From NCBI GenBank assembly GCA_022772585.1, contig JALEZN010000136.1:1-34836 (forward strand): 34,836 bases of DNA. Reading direction: 5' to 3'. Origin of the DNA: Clostridiales bacterium. Lineage in GTDB: Bacteria; Bacillota; Clostridia; Oscillospirales; Oscillospiraceae. The translations under genes were made by a program, and so were the position numbers. Shown in pieces: positions 1 through 8,345 of the stretch (positions are counted from its first letter, which is position 1; each line of letters starts with the position of its first letter). A model generated the notes under the pieces. That model saw only the letters and a list, made by a program, of their open reading frames with translations. It had not been told where the DNA came from and searched no databases.

Positions 1-1848
1 GGCAACCTGCGCGCAGTGCTCTTCATGGTCATGCCCGGAGAGGAGCAGCATTTTGCCATCCGGGTGGGCAGCGAGGATTTCTCCTTCTCCGGCCTGGTGC
101 TGCTGGCCGTTCCCGCCACCCTGCAGCAGCTGGACCAGATCGCCGATCTGCGGGAAGCCAAGGAAAAGACCGAGGAGTCCTATGACGCCATCAACGACAG
201 TCTGGATGTGATCCTCAACTCTCTGGACGGCATGAGCGGCAGTCTGAACGCCACCGCCAACGGCCTGGACCAGCTCAACCGGGCCAGAGGGACCATCTCG
301 GCCGGAAAGGACGGCGTCTACAGCAGTGTGGACGCGGCGCTCAACGCCTCCGGCAGTCTGACCAACTCCATGAAGCCGGTCAACGGCCATCTGGACAGCG
401 CCTCCCAGGCCCTGACCGACACCACTTCCACCCTTACCGCCCTCACCGACAACGCCATGGCCCTCAAGCCCGAGCTGGAGTGTGCCCGCAGCGCCATCCA
501 GTCCATCCAGTCCGACACGAAAAAGCTCAAAGACCTGGCCGGCAGCCTGGAATCCTACAACAAGTCCGCCTCCCAGATCTCCGGCGACCTTCAGAGCGAC
601 TGTGAGGACATGGGCGACGCTCTGGAGGACCTGGAGAGCAGCCTCTCCAGGCTGGAGAGCGCCCTCAGGAGCGCCAGCGGCGTGTCCGAGGTGGACCCCT
701 CCGACCTGACCGACAGCACCAAGGTCAATGTGGGCGGCACCCAGATGACGGTCACGGAGCTTCTCAGCAAGATCAGCGCCGCCCAGAAGCTGGAGGCCGC
801 CTATGAGGCCAAGGTCAAGGAGCTCTCCGCCGCTTCCGGCGCCAGCGAGGATGTTATCCGCGCCCAGCTGCCCTTCCACACCTTCCTGGTGGGCTACTTT
901 ACCGGCCAGGGCCTCTCGCCTGAGGCCGCCGACGCCCAGGCCACCGGTATCGAGCAGCTCATCGCTTTTACCCAGACCCAGGACTATCAGGACCTCATGT
1001 CCACCCTGGACAGTGTGAATTCCGGCGTGGACGGCGTCAATGACAAGATCGGCGAGATCAACGGCCTCATCACCGGCCTGACCAAGCCCACCGCCCGGGT
1101 GGTGGAGGATCTGCAGCGCCTCACCGTCTTTCTGGGCGATGACGGGCTCAGCGGCGACCTGGCGAAGCTGTCCAAACTGGCCTCCGATCTGCTCAAGGAC
1201 CTGAAGGAGCATGAGGGGGACGCCTCCGCCCTGCTGACCCACCTGGATGAGCTGGGCGATCTGGCCGATCGGGTCACCCGGAACGCCGACACCGCCCTGG
1301 ATCTGGTCAAGCAGCTGGACGACACCCTGGGCGCCTATGAGCCCAAGGCCCAGCAGGCCCTGACTGACGCCCAGGATCTGGTGACTGCGGCAAGCGACAG
1401 TCTGAGCGCCCTGACCGGCGCCGCGCAGCAGACCGAGTCTCTTCTGAAAGCCAGCGGCGGCGATCTGGACGCCGGCACCCGGCAGGCCCTGTCCGGCCTG
1501 GCTGAGGCTCTGCGCCGCTCCACCACCGGCCTCAGCCAGACTGACACCATCCGCAATGCCAAGGATACCATCACCGGCCTCATCGACGATGAGTGGGAGA
1601 GCCACACCGGGGGTGACAACAACCTGCTGCTGATGGACGCCGCCGCCAAGCCCCAGTCCATGACCGACTCCCGCAACCAGGACGTGAACAGCGTGCAGTT
1701 CATCCTCCGCACGCAGGAGATCAAGGCCGGTGAGGAACCGGAGGAGGAGACCGCCCCCGCCCGGCACTCCGACAACGGTACCCTGTGGACCCGTATCAAG
1801 GCCATGTTCCGGGACTTCTGGAACGCCATTACCGGACTCTTCCATTAA
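1..1848 (+). CDS. Coiled-coil heptad-repeat protein, 3' part (5' end outside window)
   Basis: The reading frame is open from base 1, so the gene starts upstream; at least 615 residues are visible. Apart from a weakly hydrophobic stretch near the visible start (around FSGLVLLAVP), the protein is a long series of Leu/Ile/Val heptads rich in Ser, Asp, Ala and Gly, with repeated short units of the type SLDxxxxSL and GLxxLxxA. This predicts an extended alpha-helical coiled coil. The last residues (WTRIKAMFRDFWNAITGLFH) form an amphipathic, possibly membrane-associated helix. Long heptad regions like this occur in YhgE/Pip-type and MMPL-associated membrane proteins of Firmicutes, but no catalytic motif is visible, so the family cannot be fixed without the missing N-terminus. 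It is followed by a perfect palindrome and lies at the end of its transcription unit. Confidence 0.7.
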   Translation, partial: GNLRAVLFMVMPGEEQHFAIRVGSEDFSFSGLVLLAVPATLQQLDQIADLREAKEKTEESYDAINDSLDVILNSLDGMSGSLNATANGLDQLNRARGTISAGKDGVYSSVDAALNASGSLTNSMKPVNGHLDSASQALTDTTSTLTALTDNAMALKPELECARSAIQSIQSDTKKLKDLAGSLESYNKSASQISGDLQSDCEDMGDALEDLESSLSRLESALRSASGVSEVDPSDLTDSTKVNVGGTQMTVTELLSKISAAQKLEAAYEAKVKELSAASGASEDVIRAQLPFHTFLVGYFTGQGLSPEAADAQATGIEQLIAFTQTQDYQDLMSTLDSVNSGVDGVNDKIGEINGLITGLTKPTARVVEDLQRLTVFLGDDGLSGDLAKLSKLASDLLKDLKEHEGDASALLTHLDELGDLADRVTRNADTALDLVKQLDDTLGAYEPKAQQALTDAQDLVTAASDSLSALTGAAQQTESLLKASGGDLDAGTRQALSGLAEALRRSTTGLSQTDTIRNAKDTITGLIDDEWESHTGGDNNLLLMDAAAKPQSMTDSRNQDVNSVQFILRTQEIKAGEEPEEETAPARHSDNGTLWTRIKAMFRDFWNAITGLFH

Positions 1849-1880
1849 AACGCTTTTTCTCTTTTCGATCCTCTCTTTAT

Positions 1881-1918
1881 CGTCAGGGGGCCGCCGGATA
1901 TCCGGCGGCCCCCTGACG
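1881..1918 (+). terminator. Perfect 38-bp palindrome, likely terminator of the coiled-coil gene
   Basis: Two 19-base arms (left CGTCAGGGGGCCGCCGGAT) are exact reverse complements. The RNA would fold into a very stable GC-rich hairpin starting 33 bases after the stop codon. The downstream tract (TCTGTCTTT) is only moderately U-rich, so termination is likely but not certain. Confidence 0.6.
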
Positions 1919-2016
1919 TCTGTCTTTCCGCACCTGAAAGGCCCCCTTTCAAAATCGTCCCGCTTATGGTAAACTGATCATACCGATCATTCCCGGGCCC
2001 GAGAGGAGAGGACGCC

Positions 2017-3714
2017 ATGTACTGCCCGTTCTGCCATACTGTCCACGCAGAGGCGGGGCTCTTCTGCCCCGTGTGCGGTTCCCCCCTCCAGCCGGAGCCC
2101 CCCGCGGAACACGCCCCTCCGCCGGAGCGCATCTCCCCGGAGGCAGGCCCGGCGCAGGCCGTCCCGTCCCGCCGGAGCCGCGGAAAACGGCTGCTTTTTC
2201 CCGCCGCTGCCGTGCTCCTCATCGCGGCGGCGGTGCTCCTGCTCCGGCTGTTCCAGGCCGCCCCGGGGCCTGCGCTGGGGCTGCAAAGCCATTCCTCCTG
2301 CTGGGTCCGCAATGACGAGGCTACCCTTTTTCTCTTTGACGGAGAGGAGGCGGCCCGGATGCCCGGCGGTCACACCTATATGGTCCAAAACCGCTCGGCC
2401 GACGGCTCTGCCGTGCTCTGTCTGGAAGGGACGGACAACGCTTATGATATGAGCGGCCCCTTTTACCTGCTCACCGCCCGGGGGCTCTTCCCCATTGTGG
2501 AGGAGTGCGATGAGATCGGCCTCTCCTTCTGCGGCCGCTGGCTTTTCTATGTGGACGGCCTTGAGCTCCATCTGGTGGACACCGCCACGCTGAGCGACAC
2601 GCTGGTCACCGCGCGGCTGGCCTCCTCCCATACCAGATCGGTCTGCTTCTCCCCGGATGGAGAGGACCTCTACTACGCCGCCTACCACTCGGATACTTCC
2701 GCCGTCTCCGTCTGCCGGTGGACCCGGGACGGGCGGGAGGAGGCGGTGCTGAAAGGCGCCGTGCCGGTGGCCGCCTCCAACGGCGGAGACTATCTCTATT
2801 ACACCCCCGCCTACGGCGATGGCTTTTTCGTCTGGGACGGCCACAGCTCCGTCCTGCTCCACGAGGAGGCCCCCCGCTTCTTTTATCTGGACCGGACCGG
2901 GAGACAGATGCTCTTTTCCACTGACGACGGGACCTTCCTCTGCCGGGAGGGGGGCGGATCCGTCCCCCTGTCCCATGGTTCCGCCGCCCTGTCCGGCGCT
3001 TCCGCGCTGATGTCGGCGGCTCTGCCCGCCAACGCCGGGCGCACCCAGACTACCTCCGGCGTCATTCTGGACGCGGCCGACCTGACCGGCCTGGGCTACC
3101 TCTCTCTGCTCTCCCTTTCCTCGGCCGGCACCGTTGAGCTCTCCCTGTATTACTTCGGAGCGGACGGCTCCCTGCGCTCCCATAAGACCGGGCAGTATTT
3201 CACCCCCGCCGCCTCCGCCGACGGCCGCACCCTTCTGCTCAACGCGGGGCAGGAGCTCTCCCTTTTCGACCTGGACCGCCCCGATGAGGGACCGGAGGTC
3301 ATCGCCTCCGCCCCCGACGGCGGCCAGCTGGGCGGACTGCTCTGCCCGGACGGCCGCCGGGCGCTGGTCTACAACCCGGAGGGCAAGATCCTCTCCCTCT
3401 GGACCCGGGGCGGAGAGCTCACCGAGCTGGCCCGGGATGTGGAGGGCTACGCCCTCTCCGCCGGCGGCGAGACCCTCTATTACACCGTGGCAGACTCCGG
3501 CGGCTCTACAGACCAGTGGGGTCATGCCAGCGGTACTCTCTGGTCCTGCGCCGGGAAGGGCAATCCCCGCCCGGTGGAGGGGATGGGGCAGGTGTTCCCG
3601 CCCCGGGCTCTGGGCGGCGGCATCCTCTGCCTGGACGAAGAAGGCTCCGCCTGGTTCGCCATGCCGGGACAGCCCTTCCGAAAGCTGTGCGGCAGCGTGA
3701 TCGACTACGGATGA
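2017..3714 (+). CDS. Zinc-ribbon membrane protein with beta-propeller-like ectodomain (copy 1)
   Basis: The protein has 565 residues. It opens with a zinc ribbon of two CxxC pairs (Cys3/Cys6 and Cys17/Cys20), then a Pro-rich linker, one membrane helix at about 59-80, and about 480 residues of repeated beta-rich blades. The blades carry TolB/WD-like units such as SPDGEDLYY and repeated YLYY/TLYY strands. The expected topology is ribbon inside, propeller outside. The start has a good ribosome binding site (GAGGAGAG, 2003-2010). It sits 19 bases upstream of a paralogue with the same plan and is probably co-transcribed with it. Zinc-ribbon plus single-helix proteins are common in Clostridia and are mostly of unknown function; a sensor or cell-surface scaffold role is inference. 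Confidence 0.8.
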   Translation: MYCPFCHTVHAEAGLFCPVCGSPLQPEPPAEHAPPPERISPEAGPAQAVPSRRSRGKRLLFPAAAVLLIAAAVLLLRLFQAAPGPALGLQSHSSCWVRNDEATLFLFDGEEAARMPGGHTYMVQNRSADGSAVLCLEGTDNAYDMSGPFYLLTARGLFPIVEECDEIGLSFCGRWLFYVDGLELHLVDTATLSDTLVTARLASSHTRSVCFSPDGEDLYYAAYHSDTSAVSVCRWTRDGREEAVLKGAVPVAASNGGDYLYYTPAYGDGFFVWDGHSSVLLHEEAPRFFYLDRTGRQMLFSTDDGTFLCREGGGSVPLSHGSAALSGASALMSAALPANAGRTQTTSGVILDAADLTGLGYLSLLSLSSAGTVELSLYYFGADGSLRSHKTGQYFTPAASADGRTLLLNAGQELSLFDLDRPDEGPEVIASAPDGGQLGGLLCPDGRRALVYNPEGKILSLWTRGGELTELARDVEGYALSAGGETLYYTVADSGGSTDQWGHASGTLWSCAGKGNPRPVEGMGQVFPPRALGGGILCLDEEGSAWFAMPGQPFRKLCGSVIDYG

Positions 3715-3733
3715 TCCCCGAAAGGAGCGGTAT

Positions 3734-5407
3734 ATGTACTGTACATATTGCGGCGCCCCCTGCAGCGGGGATGAGATGTTCTGCCCCGGCTGCGGTTCCC
3801 CCCTTCAGGCCGAGGGGGGCATGACCGATGTTCCTCCCTCCGTTCCGCCCGCCTCGGAGGAAGGACCTCCCTCCCCGCCGGAGGAGGCCCAGGTCCATAC
3901 CGCCGTCCTTCCGGTCCTCCGGCTGCCCCGGCTCTCCCGCAGGGCCCGGCGGGCCTGCCTGGCGCTTCTGGTCCTGCTGGCTGCGGCGGGAGCGATGCTG
4001 GCGCTGCGGCCCCGTCCCGCCCCCGACTTCTCCCTCTCCCGGCAGCACTATGGTCTGGTGGCCTCCGGTGATGCCCAGGCGCTTTACCGGGACGGAGAAG
4101 AGATCGTCCTGCCCGACGGAGATACGGCCTGGTACCTTCTTCCCTCCTACACCGGAGAGGGCGCGCTCCTGACGGGCGCCTCCCAGCTATACGCCCTCTG
4201 GGGTGGAACTTCCCTTCCGCTCCATGTCGAGGAGAGCCGGCTTTTGAATCTGGCCTGTTCCATGGATGGCCGGGTGGTGTGCTATACCACCGACGGGGAC
4301 GGCCTGCTGTATTTTGACGCTGCCCGGAACCAGACCTTCTGCCTCTGGGAGGACGGCGCCGCTCTCCTCTCCGGCCCCGTTCTCTCCCCCTCCGGCGACA
4401 CGCTGGCCTTTTCCGCCGCCGGGGAGGATGGGGAGGCCACTCTCTTTCTCTCCCGGGACGGCGGGGAACCCCGCCCGGTGATGACGGACGCCGTCCCTGC
4501 GGCCGTGTCCGACGGCGGCGAATATCTCTACTACAGCCGCTCAGCCTCCGATCCCAACAACGGCCAAATGGATGACCTGTATGTCCGCAGCGGTGCAAGC
4601 TCCATCCTCCTCGCCTCCCAGTGGAGCGGCGACCTTGTCCTCAACCGGGACGGCAGCGAGGCCATTTACACCACCCCTTCCTGCGGCGTTTTCCTCACCC
4701 GGCAGGGGAGCGGCGGCATCCTGCTGGACCGGGATCTCAGTTTTCTCTCCCCCATCCCGCCCCAGGCCAGCATCTTTAACACTATGATCTTCTCCCGGGC
4801 CTGGTATTTTGACGTGACCCATCTCACCGGCCGGTTCTGCGTCGGATACGGCTCGGGAGAGACGCTCTGCTATCTCACCGAGGACGGCGAGGCGCAGTCT
4901 CTGGAATTCGACCTGCTGCGGTACTCTCTGGCCTCTCCTGACGGCCAGACCCTCTATTGTCTGGACTCGACCCATCTCTTCCGGCTCCAGGCCGGTCATT
5001 TGGAGGAGCCGGAGCCCCTGCTCCCCGACACGCTGGTGGATGATTTCGCCCTGAGTCCCGATGGGAAGTCGCTCTTTGTCCGGGCCATGAACGGAGAACT
5101 TTACCGGCTGATTCCCGGCCGGGAGGCCGAGCTGCTGGACAGTGGACTCCTCTCCTGGCAGATGTCCCCGGACCGGAAGCAGCTCTGGTACCAGAAGGAG
5201 GAGGGCGGCCTTCTGTACGCCTGCACATGGAGCGGCGCACCCGCCGCTCTGATGGAGGCTGACCGCTATTCCCCCTTCTGCGGCGGCATGGCGGCCTACA
5301 CCTCCGATGGCCGGGTCTGGTACGCTCCCTCCGGCGGCGCCCTTGCCCCCCTCACCGACCATACCGGCGCGCCCCAGACCTACAGCAATGTAATATATGA
5401 AGATTAG
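3734..5407 (+). CDS. Zinc-ribbon membrane protein with beta-propeller-like ectodomain (copy 2)
   Basis: This 557-residue protein is a paralogue of the preceding gene. It has the same zinc ribbon (Cys3/Cys6 and Cys17/Cys20, with GSPLQ following in both), a Pro/Glu-rich linker, a membrane helix at about 75-91 after an Arg-rich stop signal, and a long ectodomain of beta-propeller-type repeats (SPSGDTLAF, SPDGKSLFV, SPDRKQLWY). A ribosome binding site (AAAGGAG) precedes the ATG. The two copies have clearly diverged outside the ribbon, so the duplication is old. No enzyme motif is seen. The gene ends 13 bases before a strong terminator, so the pair forms a two-gene operon. Function unknown. Confidence 0.8.
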   Translation: MYCTYCGAPCSGDEMFCPGCGSPLQAEGGMTDVPPSVPPASEEGPPSPPEEAQVHTAVLPVLRLPRLSRRARRACLALLVLLAAAGAMLALRPRPAPDFSLSRQHYGLVASGDAQALYRDGEEIVLPDGDTAWYLLPSYTGEGALLTGASQLYALWGGTSLPLHVEESRLLNLACSMDGRVVCYTTDGDGLLYFDAARNQTFCLWEDGAALLSGPVLSPSGDTLAFSAAGEDGEATLFLSRDGGEPRPVMTDAVPAAVSDGGEYLYYSRSASDPNNGQMDDLYVRSGASSILLASQWSGDLVLNRDGSEAIYTTPSCGVFLTRQGSGGILLDRDLSFLSPIPPQASIFNTMIFSRAWYFDVTHLTGRFCVGYGSGETLCYLTEDGEAQSLEFDLLRYSLASPDGQTLYCLDSTHLFRLQAGHLEEPEPLLPDTLVDDFALSPDGKSLFVRAMNGELYRLIPGREAELLDSGLLSWQMSPDRKQLWYQKEEGGLLYACTWSGAPAALMEADRYSPFCGGMAAYTSDGRVWYAPSGGALAPLTDHTGAPQTYSNVIYED

Positions 5408-5420
5408 CCCCCAAAACCGA

Positions 5421-5456
5421 AACCGCCTGCGCTCTTTTAAGCGCAGGCGGTTTTTT
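5421..5456 (+). terminator. Rho-independent terminator
   Basis: A 12-bp perfect stem (AACCGCCTGCGC, 5421-5432, with 5441-5452), an 8-base loop and a run of six T at 5451-5456. It ends the zinc-ribbon pair. The convergent DUF2804 gene ends at 5463, and its transcript reads the same stem followed by a weaker T-rich tract, so the site may act in both directions. Confidence 0.9.
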
Positions 5457-5462
5457 GATCTC

Positions 5463-6500
5463 CTACCACTTGTTCTCCACCTTTTCGGCAAAGCCCATGG
5501 GCCCGTCAAAATAGACGGCCCTCCCGTCATCCAGCACGGCGGAGCCCCGGAAGCGGCCGAACACCTGGTGCTGGTCGGACTTGATAATCCCCGCGCTGGT
5601 ACAGGCCGCCCGGTCCATCACCGGGGTCATCACCGCCTCCAGCCGTCCGTCATCACTGGTGAAGGCCCAGTCCGCCCCGGTGAAGCGTTCAAAGCCCCTC
5701 TCCCGGGGGATATGGAAGCGGACCCGGCCCAGCTTGTGGGCCTTTCCGCCGTAAAAGAGCATGTTCTCGGTGGCATGGGAGGTATCCCCAAAGCCGTATC
5801 CCAGATTGAAGCCGAAGGGCACCCCCTCCACCCGGGTGGAGAGGGAGGACCAGTACCAGGTGTTGTGGTAGGTCCACACCCCCCGGCCCCAATCCAGGGT
5901 GCCGAAATCCCGGCCGGGCAGGAAGGTATAGGTCCGCTCTCCCAGCTTCACCGTTCCCGACGCCTCCATACAGTTGATTTTCTGGTTGTAGTAGAAGTGG
6001 CCCGGTTTGTCAAAGGGGGTGCAGATAACCATGGATTCCTCCGGCTCACCGGTGAGGACCACATGGGCGTCCAGGGTCTGTCCGTCCCGGAAGTTGTCCA
6101 TGTGGGCCAGCAGCTCCCGGCGGCCTCCTCCCTCATTCCGGAAGAGGATGCTGTACCCCCGGCCGGTGCTGACGGTGTTCCCCCGCTCCGAGGTGGCGGG
6201 CAGGCCGGTGCGGCCCATGGGCAGCAGCCGCATGGGGCTGCGGGTGACCTGCCATTCCTCCTCAAAGTCCAGCAGGGAGATGGAGTCCAGCCCCATGTAG
6301 CCGTTGTCGGCCACAGTGAGGGCCAGGGCGAAGCCCTCCCCCATCACCAGGTAGTAGTCCCACTCCTTCCGCCGGTCCGCACGGGCGCGGATCCGGCTCC
6401 GGTCATATACCGGCAGCAGCTTCCGGGCAAAGCCCGGCTCCGTCAGGTTTCCCCGCTCGTCCAGCAGGGGGATGGGGGCTGTGATCTCGTGCTGCAGCAT
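5463..6500 (-). CDS. DUF2804 family protein
   Basis: The protein has 345 residues and matches the DUF2804 family from start to end. It opens with a short segment holding I-PLLDERGNL, followed by beta-rich sequence with many Trp, Tyr and Gly residues (DWGRGVWTYHNTWYWSS) and the motif LGYGFGDTSHATENM. The family is thought to adopt a lipocalin/AttH-like beta fold; no biochemical role is established. A ribosome binding site (AGAGGAG) lies just upstream of the ATG. It begins 22 bases after the anti-sigma factor gene and is probably the last gene of that operon. Whether it takes part in the sigma system is inference from position only. Confidence 0.85.
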   Translation of the reverse strand: MLQHEITAPIPLLDERGNLTEPGFARKLLPVYDRSRIRARADRRKEWDYYLVMGEGFALALTVADNGYMGLDSISLLDFEEEWQVTRSPMRLLPMGRTGLPATSERGNTVSTGRGYSILFRNEGGGRRELLAHMDNFRDGQTLDAHVVLTGEPEESMVICTPFDKPGHFYYNQKINCMEASGTVKLGERTYTFLPGRDFGTLDWGRGVWTYHNTWYWSSLSTRVEGVPFGFNLGYGFGDTSHATENMLFYGGKAHKLGRVRFHIPRERGFERFTGADWAFTSDDGRLEAVMTPVMDRAACTSAGIIKSDQHQVFGRFRGSAVLDDGRAVYFDGPMGFAEKVENKW

Positions 6501-6522
6501 GGTCCCGCTCCTCTCTCCGGGC

Positions 6523-7638
6523 CTACTGCCCGGTCTCCGCCTCCAGGATGGCTCCCGTGGCGGCGTCGATCAGATACTCATATTCCCGGCCCTGCCACTG
6601 GAATTCCAGCTCATAGTACCAGGCTCCGTCCTGTTCCTCCAGTTCCAGCGTTCGGTCCTCTGTTTCCTCTTCCGCGCACCCTGCCTGGCGGAAAGCTGCC
6701 TGCCAGGCCTGCTGCTTCGTCACCGTCAGAACGGGTGCGGGCTCCCGCTCCTCCCGCCGGAACTTCAGGATGGTCCCATCGGCGGCCACGTCGCATTCAA
6801 ATCCCGCGTCCCCGCTCCGGAACTCCAGTTCATAGACAGTCCTTCCGTCCTCCTCTTCCCGCTTCAGCTCTGTGAGCTCCACGTCCTCCCGCTTCAATCC
6901 GGCCCGGTTCAGGGCGGCCGACAGGGCTCCCTCCTCCCCGACATCCGCCGGAGCGGGGACTGCGGCGGGCCGGGCGGTGGGCTGTACTGTCGGAACAACA
7001 GCCGGGACAGAGGGCAGCACGGCTGCCGGCGGCGTCTCGCTCTCCTCTGCCGCCGGGACGGAGGGGAGCGCTGTGCGCTCAGGTACAGGAACGATATGGG
7101 CCTGACCGCCGCTCCCGGCCACCCGGTCCTCCAGCACCTCTCTGGTCACGGCCAGCAGCTCCCGGTTGTACCGCCAGTCGCCGCCGTCCACCGCCACGGG
7201 GATGTCCTGTTCCCCGGTCAGGCAGCCCTGTTCCTCCATGGAACGGGCCACTGTCTCCAGCGCATCGTCCAGTCTCTGATACCTCAGGGAGATCCCGGAC
7301 AGCACCGTCTCCCCCGTCTCGCTGTATCCCGAAGCGGCCAGCACCCGCTGAAAGCGGTTCACCGACAGCTCCAGGTCAGGTCCGCCGCCGATGGAGATGA
7401 TGGCGGCGGTATGGAAAAAGCCGAATCCGCCGATGCACAGCGCCAACAGCACGCAGGCGCACAGGGCCAGGGGCAGTCCCTTTCTGCGGCGGGCCATGGG
7501 AGGCGGCACGATCCCATCCGGGTTCAGCAGCGGCGCCGCCGGCTCCCGGGAGATGGCCTGGTACACATCGGGCACGCTCCGGTCCACTGCCCGGCGGAGC
7601 AGCCGCTCCAACTCCCGCTCACTCCAGTCCTTTCCCAT
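6523..7638 (-). CDS. Membrane anti-sigma factor with tandem PepSY domains
   Basis: This 371-residue protein has an N-terminal cytoplasmic helix (about 1-50; ELERLLRRAVDRSVPDVY), one membrane helix at about 54-76 after ARRRKG, an outer domain, a Pro/Val/Thr-rich linker and two C-terminal PepSY units. The last reads YEYLIDAATGAILEAE. It directly follows the ECF sigma gene, so it most likely binds that sigma at the membrane. A GTG at 7644 would extend the frame by two codons, but the GGAGG at 7646-7650 is only one base from it and seven bases from the ATG at 7638, so ATG is chosen. That leaves a two-base gap after the sigma stop (TGA 7643-7641), tight enough for coupled translation. PepSY as the sensing part is inference. 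Confidence 0.8.
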   Translation of the reverse strand: MGKDWSERELERLLRRAVDRSVPDVYQAISREPAAPLLNPDGIVPPPMARRRKGLPLALCACVLLALCIGGFGFFHTAAIISIGGGPDLELSVNRFQRVLAASGYSETGETVLSGISLRYQRLDDALETVARSMEEQGCLTGEQDIPVAVDGGDWRYNRELLAVTREVLEDRVAGSGGQAHIVPVPERTALPSVPAAEESETPPAAVLPSVPAVVPTVQPTARPAAVPAPADVGEEGALSAALNRAGLKREDVELTELKREEEDGRTVYELEFRSGDAGFECDVAADGTILKFRREEREPAPVLTVTKQQAWQAAFRQAGCAEEETEDRTLELEEQDGAWYYELEFQWQGREYEYLIDAATGAILEAETGQ

Positions 7639-7640
7639 GG

Positions 7641-8216
7641 TCACACCTCCTCTCCGGCCAGCAGGGCCGCCTTCAGCTTTGCCAGCGCCCGGTGGTATTT
7701 GGACAGCACGGTGGAGAGGGGCCGCTCCAGCATGGCGGCGATCTCCCGGTGCTTCAGCCCGGACACCGCGTGGAGCAGCACGATCTGCCGCTCCTCCGGC
7801 CCCAGCAGACGCATGGCCTGGCGCAGCACCATGGCCTCGTCGCTGCGGTCGGTCTCGGGCAGGGCCAGCTCCCCCTCGGGGCAGTCGCCCATCAGCTCCT
7901 CCCGGCCCGCCCGCCGCTGCTGGTCCCGCACCAGGTTCTTCACGATGGTGAACACCCAGGCCATGGGCTTGCCGCAGGGCTGATAGAGGTGGGCGGCCGA
8001 ACGGATCTTCAGATAGGTCTCCATCATCACATCCTGGGCGTCATGATGGCTGCGGGTCAGAGAGAGGGCGTAGGCGTAGATCGCCCGGTCCGTGGCCTGG
8101 TAGAACTCCCCCAGGGCCTCCTGATCCCCCCGGGCGATACCGGCCAGGAGCCGCTCGCAGTCGGTATGGGCCAGACGGCGTCCCGCCTCCCAGGCTCCCT
8201 CCATCATCAGAAACAC
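7641..8216 (-). CDS. ECF-type RNA polymerase sigma factor
   Basis: A 191-residue sigma-70 family protein. Region 2 lies at about 25-90 (ALGEFYQATDRAIYAYALSLT, then HDAQDVMMETYLKI) and region 4 at about 135-185, with the helix-turn-helix GLKHREIAAMLERPLSTVLSKYHRA written here in short form as GLKHREIAAML. The acidic DAQD motif and the size are typical of extracytoplasmic-function sigma factors. The start is uncertain: a GTG at 8216 has a GGGGG-type site seven bases upstream, while ATG codons at 8207 and 8204 are alternatives. It is followed at once by its membrane anti-sigma gene. The promoter is not evident; such genes are often self-activated. Confidence 0.88.
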   Translation of the reverse strand: MFLMMEGAWEAGRRLAHTDCERLLAGIARGDQEALGEFYQATDRAIYAYALSLTRSHHDAQDVMMETYLKIRSAAHLYQPCGKPMAWVFTIVKNLVRDQQRRAGREELMGDCPEGELALPETDRSDEAMVLRQAMRLLGPEERQIVLLHAVSGLKHREIAAMLERPLSTVLSKYHRALAKLKAALLAGEEV

Positions 8217-8248
8217 ACCCGCACCCCCTTTCCCTGTTCCTAAAACGG

Positions 8249-8273
8249 AGGGGGCGGCCGCTGGCCGCCCCCT
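8249..8273 (-). terminator. Hairpin terminator between stalk/PepSY gene and sigma gene
   Basis: An 11-bp perfect GC-rich stem (AGGGGGCGGCC with its complement) and a three-base loop, followed on the minus strand by CCGTTTTAG. It lies after the stalk/PepSY gene and about 33 bases before the sigma factor start, so it may separate or attenuate the two units. Confidence 0.65.
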
Positions 8274-8345
8274 GTTCCGACGTTACCGCGTTACACGGTC
8301 AGTATAGCAGAATCCCCGCCTTTTTTCCACCGGGACCCATGCCCT

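Noticed and set aside
1987..3525. Minus-strand 512-residue open frame opposite the first zinc-ribbon gene
   Set aside because: Low-complexity Gly/Val/Glu-rich shadow; the plus strand has ribbon, helix and repeats with a ribosome binding site.
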